A stretch of 64,000 bases of DNA from Mesorhizobium sp. 131-2-1 (lineage in GTDB: Bacteria > Pseudomonadota > Alphaproteobacteria > Rhizobiales > Rhizobiaceae), in contig NZ_AP023247.1 of NCBI RefSeq assembly GCF_016756535.1, forward strand, positions 4,588,501 through 4,652,500, read 5' to 3'. How positions within the stretch are numbered: the stretch's first letter is position 1; the number at the start of each line of letters is the position of its first letter. A model generated the notes under the pieces. The model was not told the origin of the DNA. It saw only the letters and a list, made by a program, of their open reading frames with translations, and searched no databases. The translations under genes were made by a program, and so were the position numbers. Shown here piece by piece: positions 52,147-60,387 of the stretch.

Positions 52147-53361
52147 CTACTGAGCCGGTCCACGACGTTCGCGAGCGACGCGCCGAGCAAGCACGACGCA
52201 CACCAGGCAGCCCGCGCCTGCGAGACCCATCACGATGCCCATCGGTGCCGGCGTGCCGTTGGCGAACAGGCCGACCAGGGCCGAGCCGACCATTCCACTG
52301 CCGTACTGGATGGCGCCAACAACCGCGGAGGCCGCGCCGGCGCGCTGCTTGACGCTGGAGAGCGCACCGGCGACGGCATTGGCGAGGATAAGACCGTTCA
52401 TCGCGGTGAACAGGAATTGCGTGACGATGAGGCCGGCAACGCCACCGAAGCCAGTGATGGTCACCAGCGCTAGGGCAATGCCGAACACGCCCGCGCCCAA
52501 TGCCCCCGCCAGCAACATGCGGTCGCTGCCAAAGCGGGTGACCAAGCGCGAATTAAGGAAGTTGGTCGCCATGAGGCCCAGCACGCCCGACGAGAACACC
52601 AGACCATATAGCTGAGGGCTTAGGCCGTGATAGCTGATGTAGGCGAAGGCACCCCCGGCAATGTTGGCAAAGACGCCGACATAGAAGAAGCCGACGGCTG
52701 CCGCGTATCCAAGCAGCACGCGATTGCGAAGTACCGAGCTGTAGCCGACGATGGCTTGCCAGGCGCTGTCGGCATGCCGCTTCTCGGGGGGCAGTGTCTC
52801 GGGAACCGTCAATATCGCGATCACTGTGATGCCTCCGATCGCGACGAGGGTCCAGAAGATGGCCTGCCATGATGCGGCTGCCAGGATCTGCGCTCCAACG
52901 CTCGGTCCCAAAAGGGGTGCGACCGCCATGACCGTCATCAGGGTCGATAGGACCTTGGCGGCCCGGTCCCGCTCGTAAAGGTCGCGCACCATGGCGCGGG
53001 CCAAGGCGACGCCGGCGCTTGCACCCAGAGCCTGCACGACCCGCCAGCCGATCAGTTGCCAGCCATCGGTCGACAGTGCGCAGCCGGCCGAGCCGATGGT
53101 GAAGACGACGATGCCAAGTGCCACTGGCCCCCGCCGACCAAAGCGGTCACTGACCGGTCCCCAGAAAAGCTGACCGAAGCCGAAGCCGAGAAGGTAGCCG
53201 GAGATCGCGAATTGCAGCGTGCCCTCGCTCGCTCCAAGGGCTGCTCGCATGGTTGGCAAGGCGGGCAGGAAGAGATCGGTCGAGATAGATGCGAAGCCGA
53301 GCAAGACGGCAAGGATGAACAGCAATCGGACTCCGCCAGGATCAGCCCCGTCGCCAGTCAA
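52147..53361 (-). CDS. MFS drug transporter of the Bcr/CflA type
   Basis: 404 residues from TTG 53361, with GGAGAG 9 bases upstream. Twelve hydrophobic helices; motif A variant GPVSDRFGRRGPVALGI between helices 2 and 3, motif B-like GWRVVQALGASAGVALARAM, and LYERDRAAKVLSTL. Proton-driven export of drugs or sulfonamides is typical for Bcr/CflA. Substrate cannot be read. Confidence 0.88.
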   Translation of the reverse strand: MTGDGADPGGVRLLFILAVLLGFASISTDLFLPALPTMRAALGASEGTLQFAISGYLLGFGFGQLFWGPVSDRFGRRGPVALGIVVFTIGSAGCALSTDGWQLIGWRVVQALGASAGVALARAMVRDLYERDRAAKVLSTLMTVMAVAPLLGPSVGAQILAAASWQAIFWTLVAIGGITVIAILTVPETLPPEKRHADSAWQAIVGYSSVLRNRVLLGYAAAVGFFYVGVFANIAGGAFAYISYHGLSPQLYGLVFSSGVLGLMATNFLNSRLVTRFGSDRMLLAGALGAGVFGIALALVTITGFGGVAGLIVTQFLFTAMNGLILANAVAGALSSVKQRAGAASAVVGAIQYGSGMVGSALVGLFANGTPAPMGIVMGLAGAGCLVCVVLARRVARERRGPAQ

Positions 53362-53776
53362 AGCCCAAATCTCTCCACCATGGATGCATTCCCTTCCCGA
53401 AGACCGCGTGAAGCCCTCGGCTGCCTATGTAGCCTATGCTCGGTCCCGAGATTAGGGTGATTAATCTGAAGAGACCTATGAGCTCAGCTCAACAATGGCG
53501 ATTAGCCCATCGACGGTATGATCCTGGTGGTGGCCCGCGAGCAAAGCTCTATTCGCGGCGGCAAAACCGGGCGCAGAGCGGGTTGAGAATGAGCGGATGA
53601 AGCCCGGCGTTGTGGGTGTCAAAGCCCAATTACTCTCAACGGTCGGGTTCGACTCATTGCGGCCTTTCAGCTGCGATCCTCGCCTGTTGGAGCGTTGGTC
53701 ATTCGGAGACCAATGGTGTTCTTGGTGGAACGCTAATATAGATGGACGCTCGAATGGGCAGCGCCTGACGAATGCC
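53362..53776. other. 415-base gap, no supported gene
   Basis: Between the MFS start and the small exported Cys protein. Open frames exist but without RBS or domain. No hairpin with T-run. Confidence 0.45.
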
Positions 53777-54109
53777 ATGCGAAGGTTCATCCTCACAGCA
53801 ATATGTATCGCCGCCGCAACAGGCGCGAACGCCCATGATTGGTACGAGGACAAGATTGACCCGCTGACGAAATTCAAGTGTTGCGGTGGTCATGATTGCC
53901 GCGCCATCCCTCCGTCTTCGGTGCGGGCCAGAATTGACGGCGGCTACACTTACCTGCCGCATGGTTTCACCATCCCACGGGACCGCGTACAGGAATCCCC
54001 GGACGGCCAATTCCATATCTGCGAGAATACCTACGTCATAACCAATCAGCCGTATTTGCGCTGCTTTTTCGCACCCCGTGTCAAGGTCTCGATGCTTCTC
54101 CCACGTTGA
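53777..54109 (+). CDS. small exported cysteine-rich protein
   Basis: 110 residues from ATG 53777. Signal peptide MRRFILTAICIAAATGANAH with cleavage near residue 20. The mature part has HDWYEDKIDPLTKFKCCGGH, DCRAIPPSSVRARIDGG, FHICENTYVITNQPYLRCFF: five Cys, likely disulfides. Periplasmic; the HDWY/CCGGxDCR pattern is recurrent in rhizobia as I recall, but has no assigned role. Confidence 0.75.
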   Translation: MRRFILTAICIAAATGANAHDWYEDKIDPLTKFKCCGGHDCRAIPPSSVRARIDGGYTYLPHGFTIPRDRVQESPDGQFHICENTYVITNQPYLRCFFAPRVKVSMLLPR

Positions 54110-54240
54110 GGCCAATACTGCGCGTCGCAGCCCGGATCGACATCGGCAGGAAATTGGGCAACCTTGCCGGCGCATCCTACTCCTGACGACTCAGGATGGA
54201 TGAAACACCATTGCAGTTCGGAACTGCACACCTGGTACGG

Positions 54241-55308
54241 TCAAGCCGTCGGCGCCGCGCTGCGCCGCTCGAGCGCTGTCTTGCGGATGATTTCGGCGAT
54301 CTCCGGGCTGCTGCTGCACAGCATCTGGAAATCCACCGCGTGCAGCGACAGGAGTGAGACCGCCGTTGCGGCGCTGACGGTCGCCATACGCGGTTCGCCG
54401 CTGATCAGCGCCATCTCGCCGAAGAAGGCGCCAGGGCCAAGCTCGACCGGGTTCGGCGTCGCGACGGTGACGCGCCCCTCCACGACGAAGAACATCTGAT
54501 CACCGGGCTCGCCTTTGCGGCAGATCACGGCGCCCGCCGGCACCGTGCGAGGTCTTAACGCGCGCACGATCTCGACCAGCACGGCCGGGCCGAGCTTCTG
54601 AAACAACGGCACGCCGGCGACCAATTGCCAATTACGGACGAATTCCCCGCGGCGAACTTCCTGAGAGAAGCCGGTGGCAAGAATGCCGGCCCAGAGCGCG
54701 AAGATGCCAATGCCGCTCATCATGACCGCCCCGGCAAGGACGCGGCCAGCGAAGCTTTGCGGAATTTCGTCGCCATAGCCGGTGGTGGACAGCGTGACCA
54801 CCGCCCACCACATTGCCTGGGGGATGCTGCCGAACTTTTCCGGTTGGATGTCGCGCTCGATAACATAGCCCGCGAGCGCGACGCCGAACAGAACGACGCC
54901 GAAGAGCGTGGTGACGCCGATCAGGTTGCGCGCCTCGTTAGCCAGCACCCTGCCCAGCACCGGGAAGAAGGTCGAGTCGCGCAGCGGTTTCAGCAGCCAG
55001 ACGGCACAGTAGAGGCTCCAGTCGGGCGTGCCGACGAGCAGAAATGCGGCGAGTGGAGCCAGGACCGCGAGCACATCGATGGCGATTGCCGGCGTCCTGT
55101 CGTGAAGGTCTCCCGCCCGGCGCTTGAGCAGCGTCGCGGCCATCTGCACAAGATAGGCGCCCCAAATGACGGCGAGCAGGGCAAGCAGAGCCAGTCTGCT
55201 TCGTCCCGAAATGTTCGGTGTCGTGAGCGCAGCCACCGCCAGGAGCCCTGGCGCAGCCAGTACCGCGTTGAGCGGCGCGTAAATTCTCAGGAAAGGCAGT
55301 ACCGACAT
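54241..55308 (-). CDS. cyclic-nucleotide-gated K+ channel (MloK1-like)
   Basis: 355 residues, the same length as MloK1 as I recall it. Six transmembrane helices (about 1-210). Selectivity filter TTGYGD at 175-180, immediately followed by Glu181. C-terminal CNBD at about 235-350 with phosphate-binding cassette FFGEMALISGEPRMATV, in which Arg307 is kept. From memory, MloK1 of M. loti has Thr at 181 and Ser at 308; here these are Glu and Met. The S4 segment lacks the dense Arg repeat of voltage sensors. cAMP-gated K+ conductance is expected; this channel family is the crystallised bacterial model for HCN/CNG channels. Start MSVLPFLRIYAP is as in MloK1. Confidence 0.92.
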   Translation of the reverse strand: MSVLPFLRIYAPLNAVLAAPGLLAVAALTTPNISGRSRLALLALLAVIWGAYLVQMAATLLKRRAGDLHDRTPAIAIDVLAVLAPLAAFLLVGTPDWSLYCAVWLLKPLRDSTFFPVLGRVLANEARNLIGVTTLFGVVLFGVALAGYVIERDIQPEKFGSIPQAMWWAVVTLSTTGYGDEIPQSFAGRVLAGAVMMSGIGIFALWAGILATGFSQEVRRGEFVRNWQLVAGVPLFQKLGPAVLVEIVRALRPRTVPAGAVICRKGEPGDQMFFVVEGRVTVATPNPVELGPGAFFGEMALISGEPRMATVSAATAVSLLSLHAVDFQMLCSSSPEIAEIIRKTALERRSAAPTA

Positions 55309-55485
55309 GCTGTGCCCACGAGCCGCCACTATCCTCCAAGATAGAATGCCTTCAGGGCAAGCGCAAAGGTGCTTGCTATCGCTGCGATCTGCATCCCCAA
55401 CGGCCAAATCAAATGTCCGGGATTGCTTCGTGAGCGGACCTGAACGGACGGGCTACAACCGACGAGAATGACCTTCTCAGCCATT

Positions 55486-57044
55486 CTAGTCGGCGACACG
55501 CCGCAGCGTGCCGAGATGATTGTCGTCGAGAAACCCGATGGTCATTGCCGACGCCTTGCCGTCGGCGCCGACGGCAAAGCTGACGCCCGTCGGCCTGTCC
55601 GGCGTCTCGGCATCGGGGAAGGTCAGGAACAAATCGCCGTCGAAATGCGTCAGGGAATAGGACCGGGCACCCCCCGGGCCGACCTTGAGGACGAGGCCGT
55701 CTCCCGCGCTCGCCACGACCGCATCGCCGATAAAGTCGTTGGTGTAGCGGCCGGTATAGCCACTGGCTGGCTCGGCCGGCCTTGCCGGAGACGGCGGCGC
55801 GGCATAGGTGGCCTTGGCCGCCTCGACCACCGGACCGAACATCCCGCCGTAGATGCCGTCCCACGCCTTGATCCAGTCCTTCTCGACCGAACCGTCGAAG
55901 ACGAGATCGGCGAAACTGTCGGACAGCCCCTCCGGCACACCTGTCGGGAAGGCGTTGGCTAGGATGACGATGCCAAGCTTTTCCTTCGGGAAGATCGTCA
56001 CCAGGGTCCGTGCGCCGACGCTGAAGGCGCCGGCATGGCCCCAGCTCAAGCCGTGCCGGCCGAATTCGACGTTCCAGCCGAGGCCGTAGAAGGATTCGCC
56101 GCCGGAGACCGGGTTCCTGCCCGCGTCATCAGCGGCACATGCGTCTGGCCCAGCGCGTCGGCGGCAATCAGCGTCTTGCCGGCATAGACCCCGTCGCCCA
56201 GCACGAGGCGCAGCCATTGCGACAGATCGCGTGCGGTGGAACTGACGCCGCCGGCGGGCGCTTGCGCGTCCGGATCGCGCTTGATCTTCGCCGCCCAGGC
56301 GCCATCGACCCTGACGTGGAGTGCCGCGCGATCGGCGTGCTTGAGGAAATCCGCATGACGCGAGCTGGTCGAGGCCATGCCGAGCGGTCGGTAGAGCTTT
56401 TCCTCGGCGACCTCTTCCCACGGCCTGCCTGTCGGCTTGGCGGCAGCGACGGCACCCTCGGTCAGTCCGAAATTGCTGTAGGAATAGCCGGCGCGAAAGC
56501 TCGACGAAGCCGGAACGAAGCGCAGGCGGTGCAGGATCTCGGCGCGATCGTAACCAATGTCCTCGAGGTCGTCGCCGGCGGTGCCCGGAAGCCCGCTTCG
56601 GTGCGAGAACAGGTCGCGGATGGTGAGTTCGCTGGTCGGATAGGCTTCGGCGAGCCGGAAAGCCGGATCGAGGTCGGCGATCTTCGAATTCCAGGACACG
56701 ATGCCGTCGCTGACCAGCGCCGCCACGACAGTGGCGGAGACCGGCTTGGAAAGCGAAGCGATCTGGAACACCGTGTCGGCGTCGACGGCCTCCGGTTTGC
56801 CGGCCTCGCGATGGCCGAAGCCTTTGAGGAAGACCACCTCGTCGTCATGCACGACCGCGATGGCGAGACCGGGCACGCCACCGTCCGCGACGGTGGCTTC
56901 GGCTAGCGCTTCGAGCTTCGGCAGGGCGGCTGTGATGCGCTCGGGCGTGATGGGGTCGGCCGACGCCGCAGCAGGGGGCCAAAACGCCAGGATGGCGATG
57001 ACGGCCAAAATCCTCAAATGACAGAGATTCCAATCAGGCCGCAT
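55486..57044 (-). pseudogene. beta-lactamase-related serine hydrolase, single frameshift
   Basis: ATG 57044 (GGAGG upstream) opens a frame with signal peptide, IASLSKPVSATVVAALVSDG (SxxK catalytic Ser-Lys) and GYSYSNFGLTEGAV (YxN). At about 56125 it shifts frame: LGQTHVPLM in the first frame continues as GRNPVSGGESFYGLGWNVEF in the other, through HAGAFSVGARTLVTIFPKEK to a normal C-terminal DUF3471-like end at 55486. One base change restores it, so this is either a real recent frameshift or a sequencing error. Would be an exported penicillin-binding or esterase-like enzyme of about 515 residues. Confidence 0.78.
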
Positions 57045-57279
57045 GCTGGCGCCTCCCCTCCCTGCATTCACCCGCCAATGGTACAGGCCGGCGCAGGCGA
57101 GGCCAAGCCTTCGCTCCGATGGCAATCGGCTTGAGGAACACGGCTTTCGTCCGGGCGACATCGTGGGCGGGAAGCCGGAGCGAAGTGCTGGTCTCCATGT
57201 CGCGGGGAGATGTTCGGCAGCACAGAGCGGGGCGGCGCAGAGCGCCAGCCAACTGAAGACTCCCACTCCTCCAAAAAAT

Positions 57280-57337
57280 TCAACCAAACGGTTGACAATC
57301 ATTTTTGCCTCCTCCATATTCAACCACATGGTTGAAT
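57280..57337 (+). promoter_or_regulatory. promoter and two tandem operators of the ArsR/SRPBCC operon
   Basis: Two near-identical palindromes: TCAACC-AAAC-GGTTGA at 57280-57295 and ATTCAACC-ACAT-GGTTGAAT at 57318-57337, with centres 40 bases apart. TTGACA (57292-57297) and CATATT (57315-57320, 17-base spacer) form a promoter. The expected start of transcription is at or next to the ATG at 57328, so the mRNA looks leaderless and the second operator covers it. Confidence 0.8.
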
Positions 57338-57696
57338 TACTTACAGACGAGATGGACCAGATCTTCCACGCCCTAGGCGATGCGACCCGTCGGCAGATGC
57401 TGCGGGAACTCGCTGGCGGCGGGCGCACAGTAAGCCAACTGGCCGAGCCGTTCGCAATGTCGCTGGCGGCGGCGTCCAAGCACATCAAGGTGCTGGAGAA
57501 CGCCGGGCTGATCCGCCGCGAAGTGACGGGGCGTACGCATACTTGCCACCTCGAAGCCGGGCCGCTGGCCAGCGCCTATGAGTGGCTCGGAGCTTACTCG
57601 CGCTTCTGGACAGGGCGGCTCGACATACTGGAACGGTTGCTGCGCGAGGACGATGGCCGCAAGGCCGCGAACGAGAAGAAGGGAGACCAGACATGA
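57328..57696 (+). CDS. ArsR/SdpR-type transcriptional repressor
   Basis: 122 residues from ATG 57328. Winged helix: LTDEMDQIFHALGDATRRQM, LRELAGGGRTVSQLAEPFAM, SLAAASKHIKVLENAGLIRR, with wing REVTGRTHTCHLEA. No metal-binding Cys motif (ELCVCDL) at all, so it senses something other than arsenite; SRPBCC-linked relatives of this type are known. Its stop overlaps the next start by ATGA. Probably binds the two palindromes that flank and overlap its own start. Confidence 0.9.
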   Translation: MVELLTDEMDQIFHALGDATRRQMLRELAGGGRTVSQLAEPFAMSLAAASKHIKVLENAGLIRREVTGRTHTCHLEAGPLASAYEWLGAYSRFWTGRLDILERLLREDDGRKAANEKKGDQT

Positions 57697-58220
57697 CCGA
57701 CCGCAACGGTTCCTATGGCACACTCATCGAGCCAGCCACCTTGATGATCGAGCGGCTGCTGCCGGGTCCGGCCGAGCGCATATGGGGCTACATCATCGAC
57801 CCGGAATTGCGCCGCCAGTGGCTGGCCTCGGGCCCGATGGGCAACACCGCAGGCGCCGCCTTCGAGCTGGTCTGGCGCAACAGCGAGCTCACGGATCCGC
57901 CGGGCGAGCGTCCACCCGGCTTTCCCGACGAGCATCGCATGCCGGGCGAAATCGTAGAGATCGATCAGCCGCGCAAGCTCGCCATCACCTGGGGCAGCAC
58001 CGGCGGCGTCACCTTCGAACTCAAGCCGCAAGGCACGGACGTGCTGCTCACCGTCATCCACCGCCGCCTGGGCGAGCGCTCGATGCTGCTCAACATCGCA
58101 CCCGGCTGGCATATCCATCTCGACATCCTCGCCGCCAGGCTGCGCGGCGAGCGGCCCGAGCCGTTCTGGGATGGCTGGCTGCGGCTGAGGAAGGATTACG
58201 ACGAGCGCCTGCCGGCTTGA
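57693..58220 (+). CDS. SRPBCC/AHSA1-type protein coupled to ArsR
   Basis: 175 residues. START-fold pattern: EPATLMIERLLPGPAERIWG, RRQWLASGPMGNTAGAAFEL, MPGEIVEIDQPRKLAITWGS and TLVTVIHRRLGER-like VLLTVIHRRLGERSMLLNIA, with C-terminal WLRLRKDYDERL. ArsR plus SRPBCC pairs are a common co-inherited module in rhizobia; the SRPBCC protein probably binds the inducing hydrophobic ligand or modifies it. Confidence 0.88.
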   Translation: MTDRNGSYGTLIEPATLMIERLLPGPAERIWGYIIDPELRRQWLASGPMGNTAGAAFELVWRNSELTDPPGERPPGFPDEHRMPGEIVEIDQPRKLAITWGSTGGVTFELKPQGTDVLLTVIHRRLGERSMLLNIAPGWHIHLDILAARLRGERPEPFWDGWLRLRKDYDERLPA

Positions 58221-58415
58221 AGCGAGAGAACGCGAACCAGGAAAGGAGACGATAAACAGGCACTTCGAGACTTGACTGAACGACGACCGACAAGCGGGCG
58301 ATAGCCCGCATAACGACCGCTGCCCGTTGCAGCGGCAAACCCCGAACATTCCCGAAATTTTCAACCGCCGGCCCGCGGGCCGCACAACTGCGCCTTGAGC
58401 GCCATGGAGAAAGCT

Positions 58416-58991
58416 ATGCGTAAATTGATCGCCGCCATGAAGATTTCCATCGACGGCAAGGCGGAGGGGCCGTCCGGTATCGCCGACTGGGTCCATGCCT
58501 GGTCGGAGGACTACGGGCTGATGGATCAGGTCGATGCCTGCATCCTGGGCGGCCGTATGTATCCGGGCTACGAGCAGTACTGGACCGCGATCCAGAACGC
58601 GCCGGACCAGCCGCTGCCGATGACCGGCAAGCCGGCGGCGCGCGAAGAACTGCCCTGGGCGCGCTTCGCGGCCAAGACGCCGCACTATGTGCTGTCGAAC
58701 ACGGTCACTTCGGCCAGCTGGCCGACGACGAAGTTCCTGCGTTCGGCCAACGATGTCGCTGCGCTGAAACGCCAACCCGGCAAGGACATCTACCTTATGG
58801 GCGGCTCGACCATCGTCGACAGCCTGAGCGAGGCCGGCCTGGTCGACGAATTCCGCTTCGTGCTCTACCCGCTGATCGCCGGCGAGGGAAAGGTGCTGTT
58901 TGCCAGGACCGCGCAACGGCGGGAGCTGGAACTTGCCAAGGTGGAGCAGTTGCCGGGCGGTCGGGTGAGCGTTGTCTACAAAGTCGCGTAA
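58416..58991 (+). CDS. dihydrofolate reductase-like (RibD C-terminal) protein
   Basis: 191 residues from ATG 58416 (GGAGAAAG upstream). MRKLIAAMKISIDGKAEGPS, then DQVDACILGGRMYPGYEQYW, FAAKTPHYVLSNTVTSASWP, KDIYLMGGSTIVDSLSEAGL and VDEFRFVLYPLIAGEGKVLF. This RibD_C/DHFR-fold family uses NADPH; it lacks the first-domain features of true FolA. Reductase of unknown substrate. It may be co-regulated with the ArsR operon 200 bases upstream. Confidence 0.87.
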   Translation: MRKLIAAMKISIDGKAEGPSGIADWVHAWSEDYGLMDQVDACILGGRMYPGYEQYWTAIQNAPDQPLPMTGKPAAREELPWARFAAKTPHYVLSNTVTSASWPTTKFLRSANDVAALKRQPGKDIYLMGGSTIVDSLSEAGLVDEFRFVLYPLIAGEGKVLFARTAQRRELELAKVEQLPGGRVSVVYKVA

Positions 58992-59005
58992 GACCGTAGC
59001 GCGGC

Positions 59006-59036
59006 GCCCCTCTGTCCCGCCGAAGGACAGAGGGGC
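59006..59036. terminator. perfect 12-base hairpin between convergent genes
   Basis: GCCCCTCTGTCC, 7-base loop, GGACAGAGGGGC between stops at 58991 and 59050. Related to the CCCCTCTG arm of the 35349 repeat. Probably terminates both directions. Confidence 0.55.
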
Positions 59037-59049
59037 AGGCGCTTCTGAC

Positions 59050-59454
59050 CTAGCGCTCGAACTTCTTGATTGCCTCTCGTGTGACCGGCGTGAAGAAATT
59101 GACGAGATTGCCGTCGGGGTCCCGGAACAGCAGCGAACGGTTGCCCCAGGGCATCGTGGTCGGCGCCTGCACCAGTGAGCCGGCGATGCGATCGGCGAGC
59201 CGTCGGTACTCCGCATCGACATCGGCGACGCGGAACTCGATGATCGCCGTGCGGTTGGCGGCAGGCTGCGCGACATGATCGCCGCCGAAGAGCTGCAGGG
59301 TACGCGTGCTGCCGATGGCGAGCGTGCCGGCCGCGGTGATCAGCTCGGCGAAATCCTCGGTGTAAAGCGTCAGCCGGGTGCCGGTCATCTCCTCATAGAA
59401 GGCGACCAGCCGCCTGACATCGGCGGTGATGATGCGGATCGAAACGAAATTCAT
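59050..59454 (-). CDS. VOC/glyoxalase-fold protein
   Basis: 134 residues, GGAGTAG upstream of ATG 59454. VOC repeats: MNFVSIRIITADVRRLVAFY, EEMTGTRLTLYTEDFAELIT, then IIEFRVADVDAEYRRLADRI and LLFRDPDGNLVNFFTPVTRE. Metal ligands are partly non-canonical, so the activity (lyase, dioxygenase or binding protein) is open. Divergent from the YafY-type regulator, which probably controls it. Confidence 0.85.
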   Translation of the reverse strand: MNFVSIRIITADVRRLVAFYEEMTGTRLTLYTEDFAELITAAGTLAIGSTRTLQLFGGDHVAQPAANRTAIIEFRVADVDAEYRRLADRIAGSLVQAPTTMPWGNRSLLFRDPDGNLVNFFTPVTREAIKKFER

Positions 59455-59460
59455 TTTCAG

Positions 59461-59535
59461 TCTACTCCGTCGTTTGGCCGTGGAGTCTTCTCCGTCGGCG
59501 GGCCGCGGAGTGTTCTCCGTCGGCGGAAGCGCCCG
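59461..59535. repeat. three copies of a 25-base tandem repeat
   Basis: Copies at 59461, 59486 and 59511 share CTCCGTCG...GGAG. They occupy the control region of the divergent VOC/YafY pair, and the first provides the VOC ribosome binding site on the minus strand. Confidence 0.7.
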
Positions 59536-59568
59536 TCGAGGCGCCGTGTCCGCCTTGTGGACCAGGGC

Positions 59569-59590
59569 TGTTGCCAGCATAGTGGCAACA
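59569..59590. promoter_or_regulatory. palindromic operator TGTTGCCA-N6-TGGCAACA
   Basis: Perfect 8-base inverted repeat, 12 bases before the regulator's TTG start. It is the form of site bound by YafY/WYL-type HTH regulators; autoregulation likely. Confidence 0.8.
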
Positions 59591-59601
59591 GGAGACTTGC
59601 C

Positions 59602-60300
59602 TTGCGCCGCGCCGACAGACTGTTCCAGCTCATCCAGATCCTGCGACGCTCGACCCACCCGATCACCGCCAGCCGGATCGCCGAGGAGCTCGAGACCTCG
59701 CGCCGTTCGGTCTATCGCGACATCGCCGACCTCATCGGCCAGCGCGTGCCGATCCGCGGTGAGGCCGGCCTCGGCTACGTGCTGGACCGCGACTACGACA
59801 TGCCGCCGCTGATGTTGACCCCGGACGAGCTGGAGGCGGCTGTGCTCGGCGCGCAATGGGTGGCCGACAAGGGCGATGCGGTGCTGGCGGGTGCGGCGCG
59901 CGACCTGATCGCCAAGATTGCCACCGTTGTGCCCGAGCGCCTTCGCCCGTTCGTCAGCCAACCCAGCGTCGGGGCGCCGCTCAGCCGGGCGAGCCTGCCC
60001 GACGGGCTGGATGTCGCGCGGGTTCGCGCATCGATCCGCACGGGCCACAAGATCCGCATCCGCTACCGCAACAAGCGCGACGAGGACAGCGAACGCGTCA
60101 TCTGGCCGACGATGATCGGCTATGCCGAAACGGTGCGGCTGCTCGCCGCCTGGTGCGAGCTGCGCCGGGATTTCCGCCATTTCCGCACCGACCGCATCAG
60201 CGCCGCCGCCTTTCTCGACGAGCGCATCGGCTGCCGGCCTGCAGAGCTGCGTAGCCGCTGGAAGCGGCACATGGAGGCGCAAGGATTGCGCCTGCCCTAG
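59602..60300 (+). CDS. HTH-WYL transcriptional regulator (YafY type)
   Basis: 232 residues from TTG 59602, chosen because AGGAG stands 7 bases before it and the frame upstream runs over the operator. HTH_11: RRADRLFQLIQILRRSTHPI, TASRIAEELETSRRSVYRDI. WYL region RIRYRNKRDEDSERVIWPTM and LLAAWCELRRDFRHFRTDRI. WYL domains sense small ligands. It likely controls the divergent VOC gene and itself through 59569-59590. Confidence 0.9.
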   Translation: MRRADRLFQLIQILRRSTHPITASRIAEELETSRRSVYRDIADLIGQRVPIRGEAGLGYVLDRDYDMPPLMLTPDELEAAVLGAQWVADKGDAVLAGAARDLIAKIATVVPERLRPFVSQPSVGAPLSRASLPDGLDVARVRASIRTGHKIRIRYRNKRDEDSERVIWPTMIGYAETVRLLAAWCELRRDFRHFRTDRISAAAFLDERIGCRPAELRSRWKRHMEAQGLRLP

Positions 60301-60387
60301 CCGCAATCGACCGGAGCCGCCTTTTCGGGCAATCTCCCATCCGTCGGCGGATCATGGGCAGATGATGGCCGCCGAGGGAGGATTGCC

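Noticed and set aside
57594..59276. 560-codon minus-strand frame across SRPBCC and DHFR-like genes
   Set aside because: Shadow of two well-supported plus-strand genes; Arg/Gly/His-rich without motifs.
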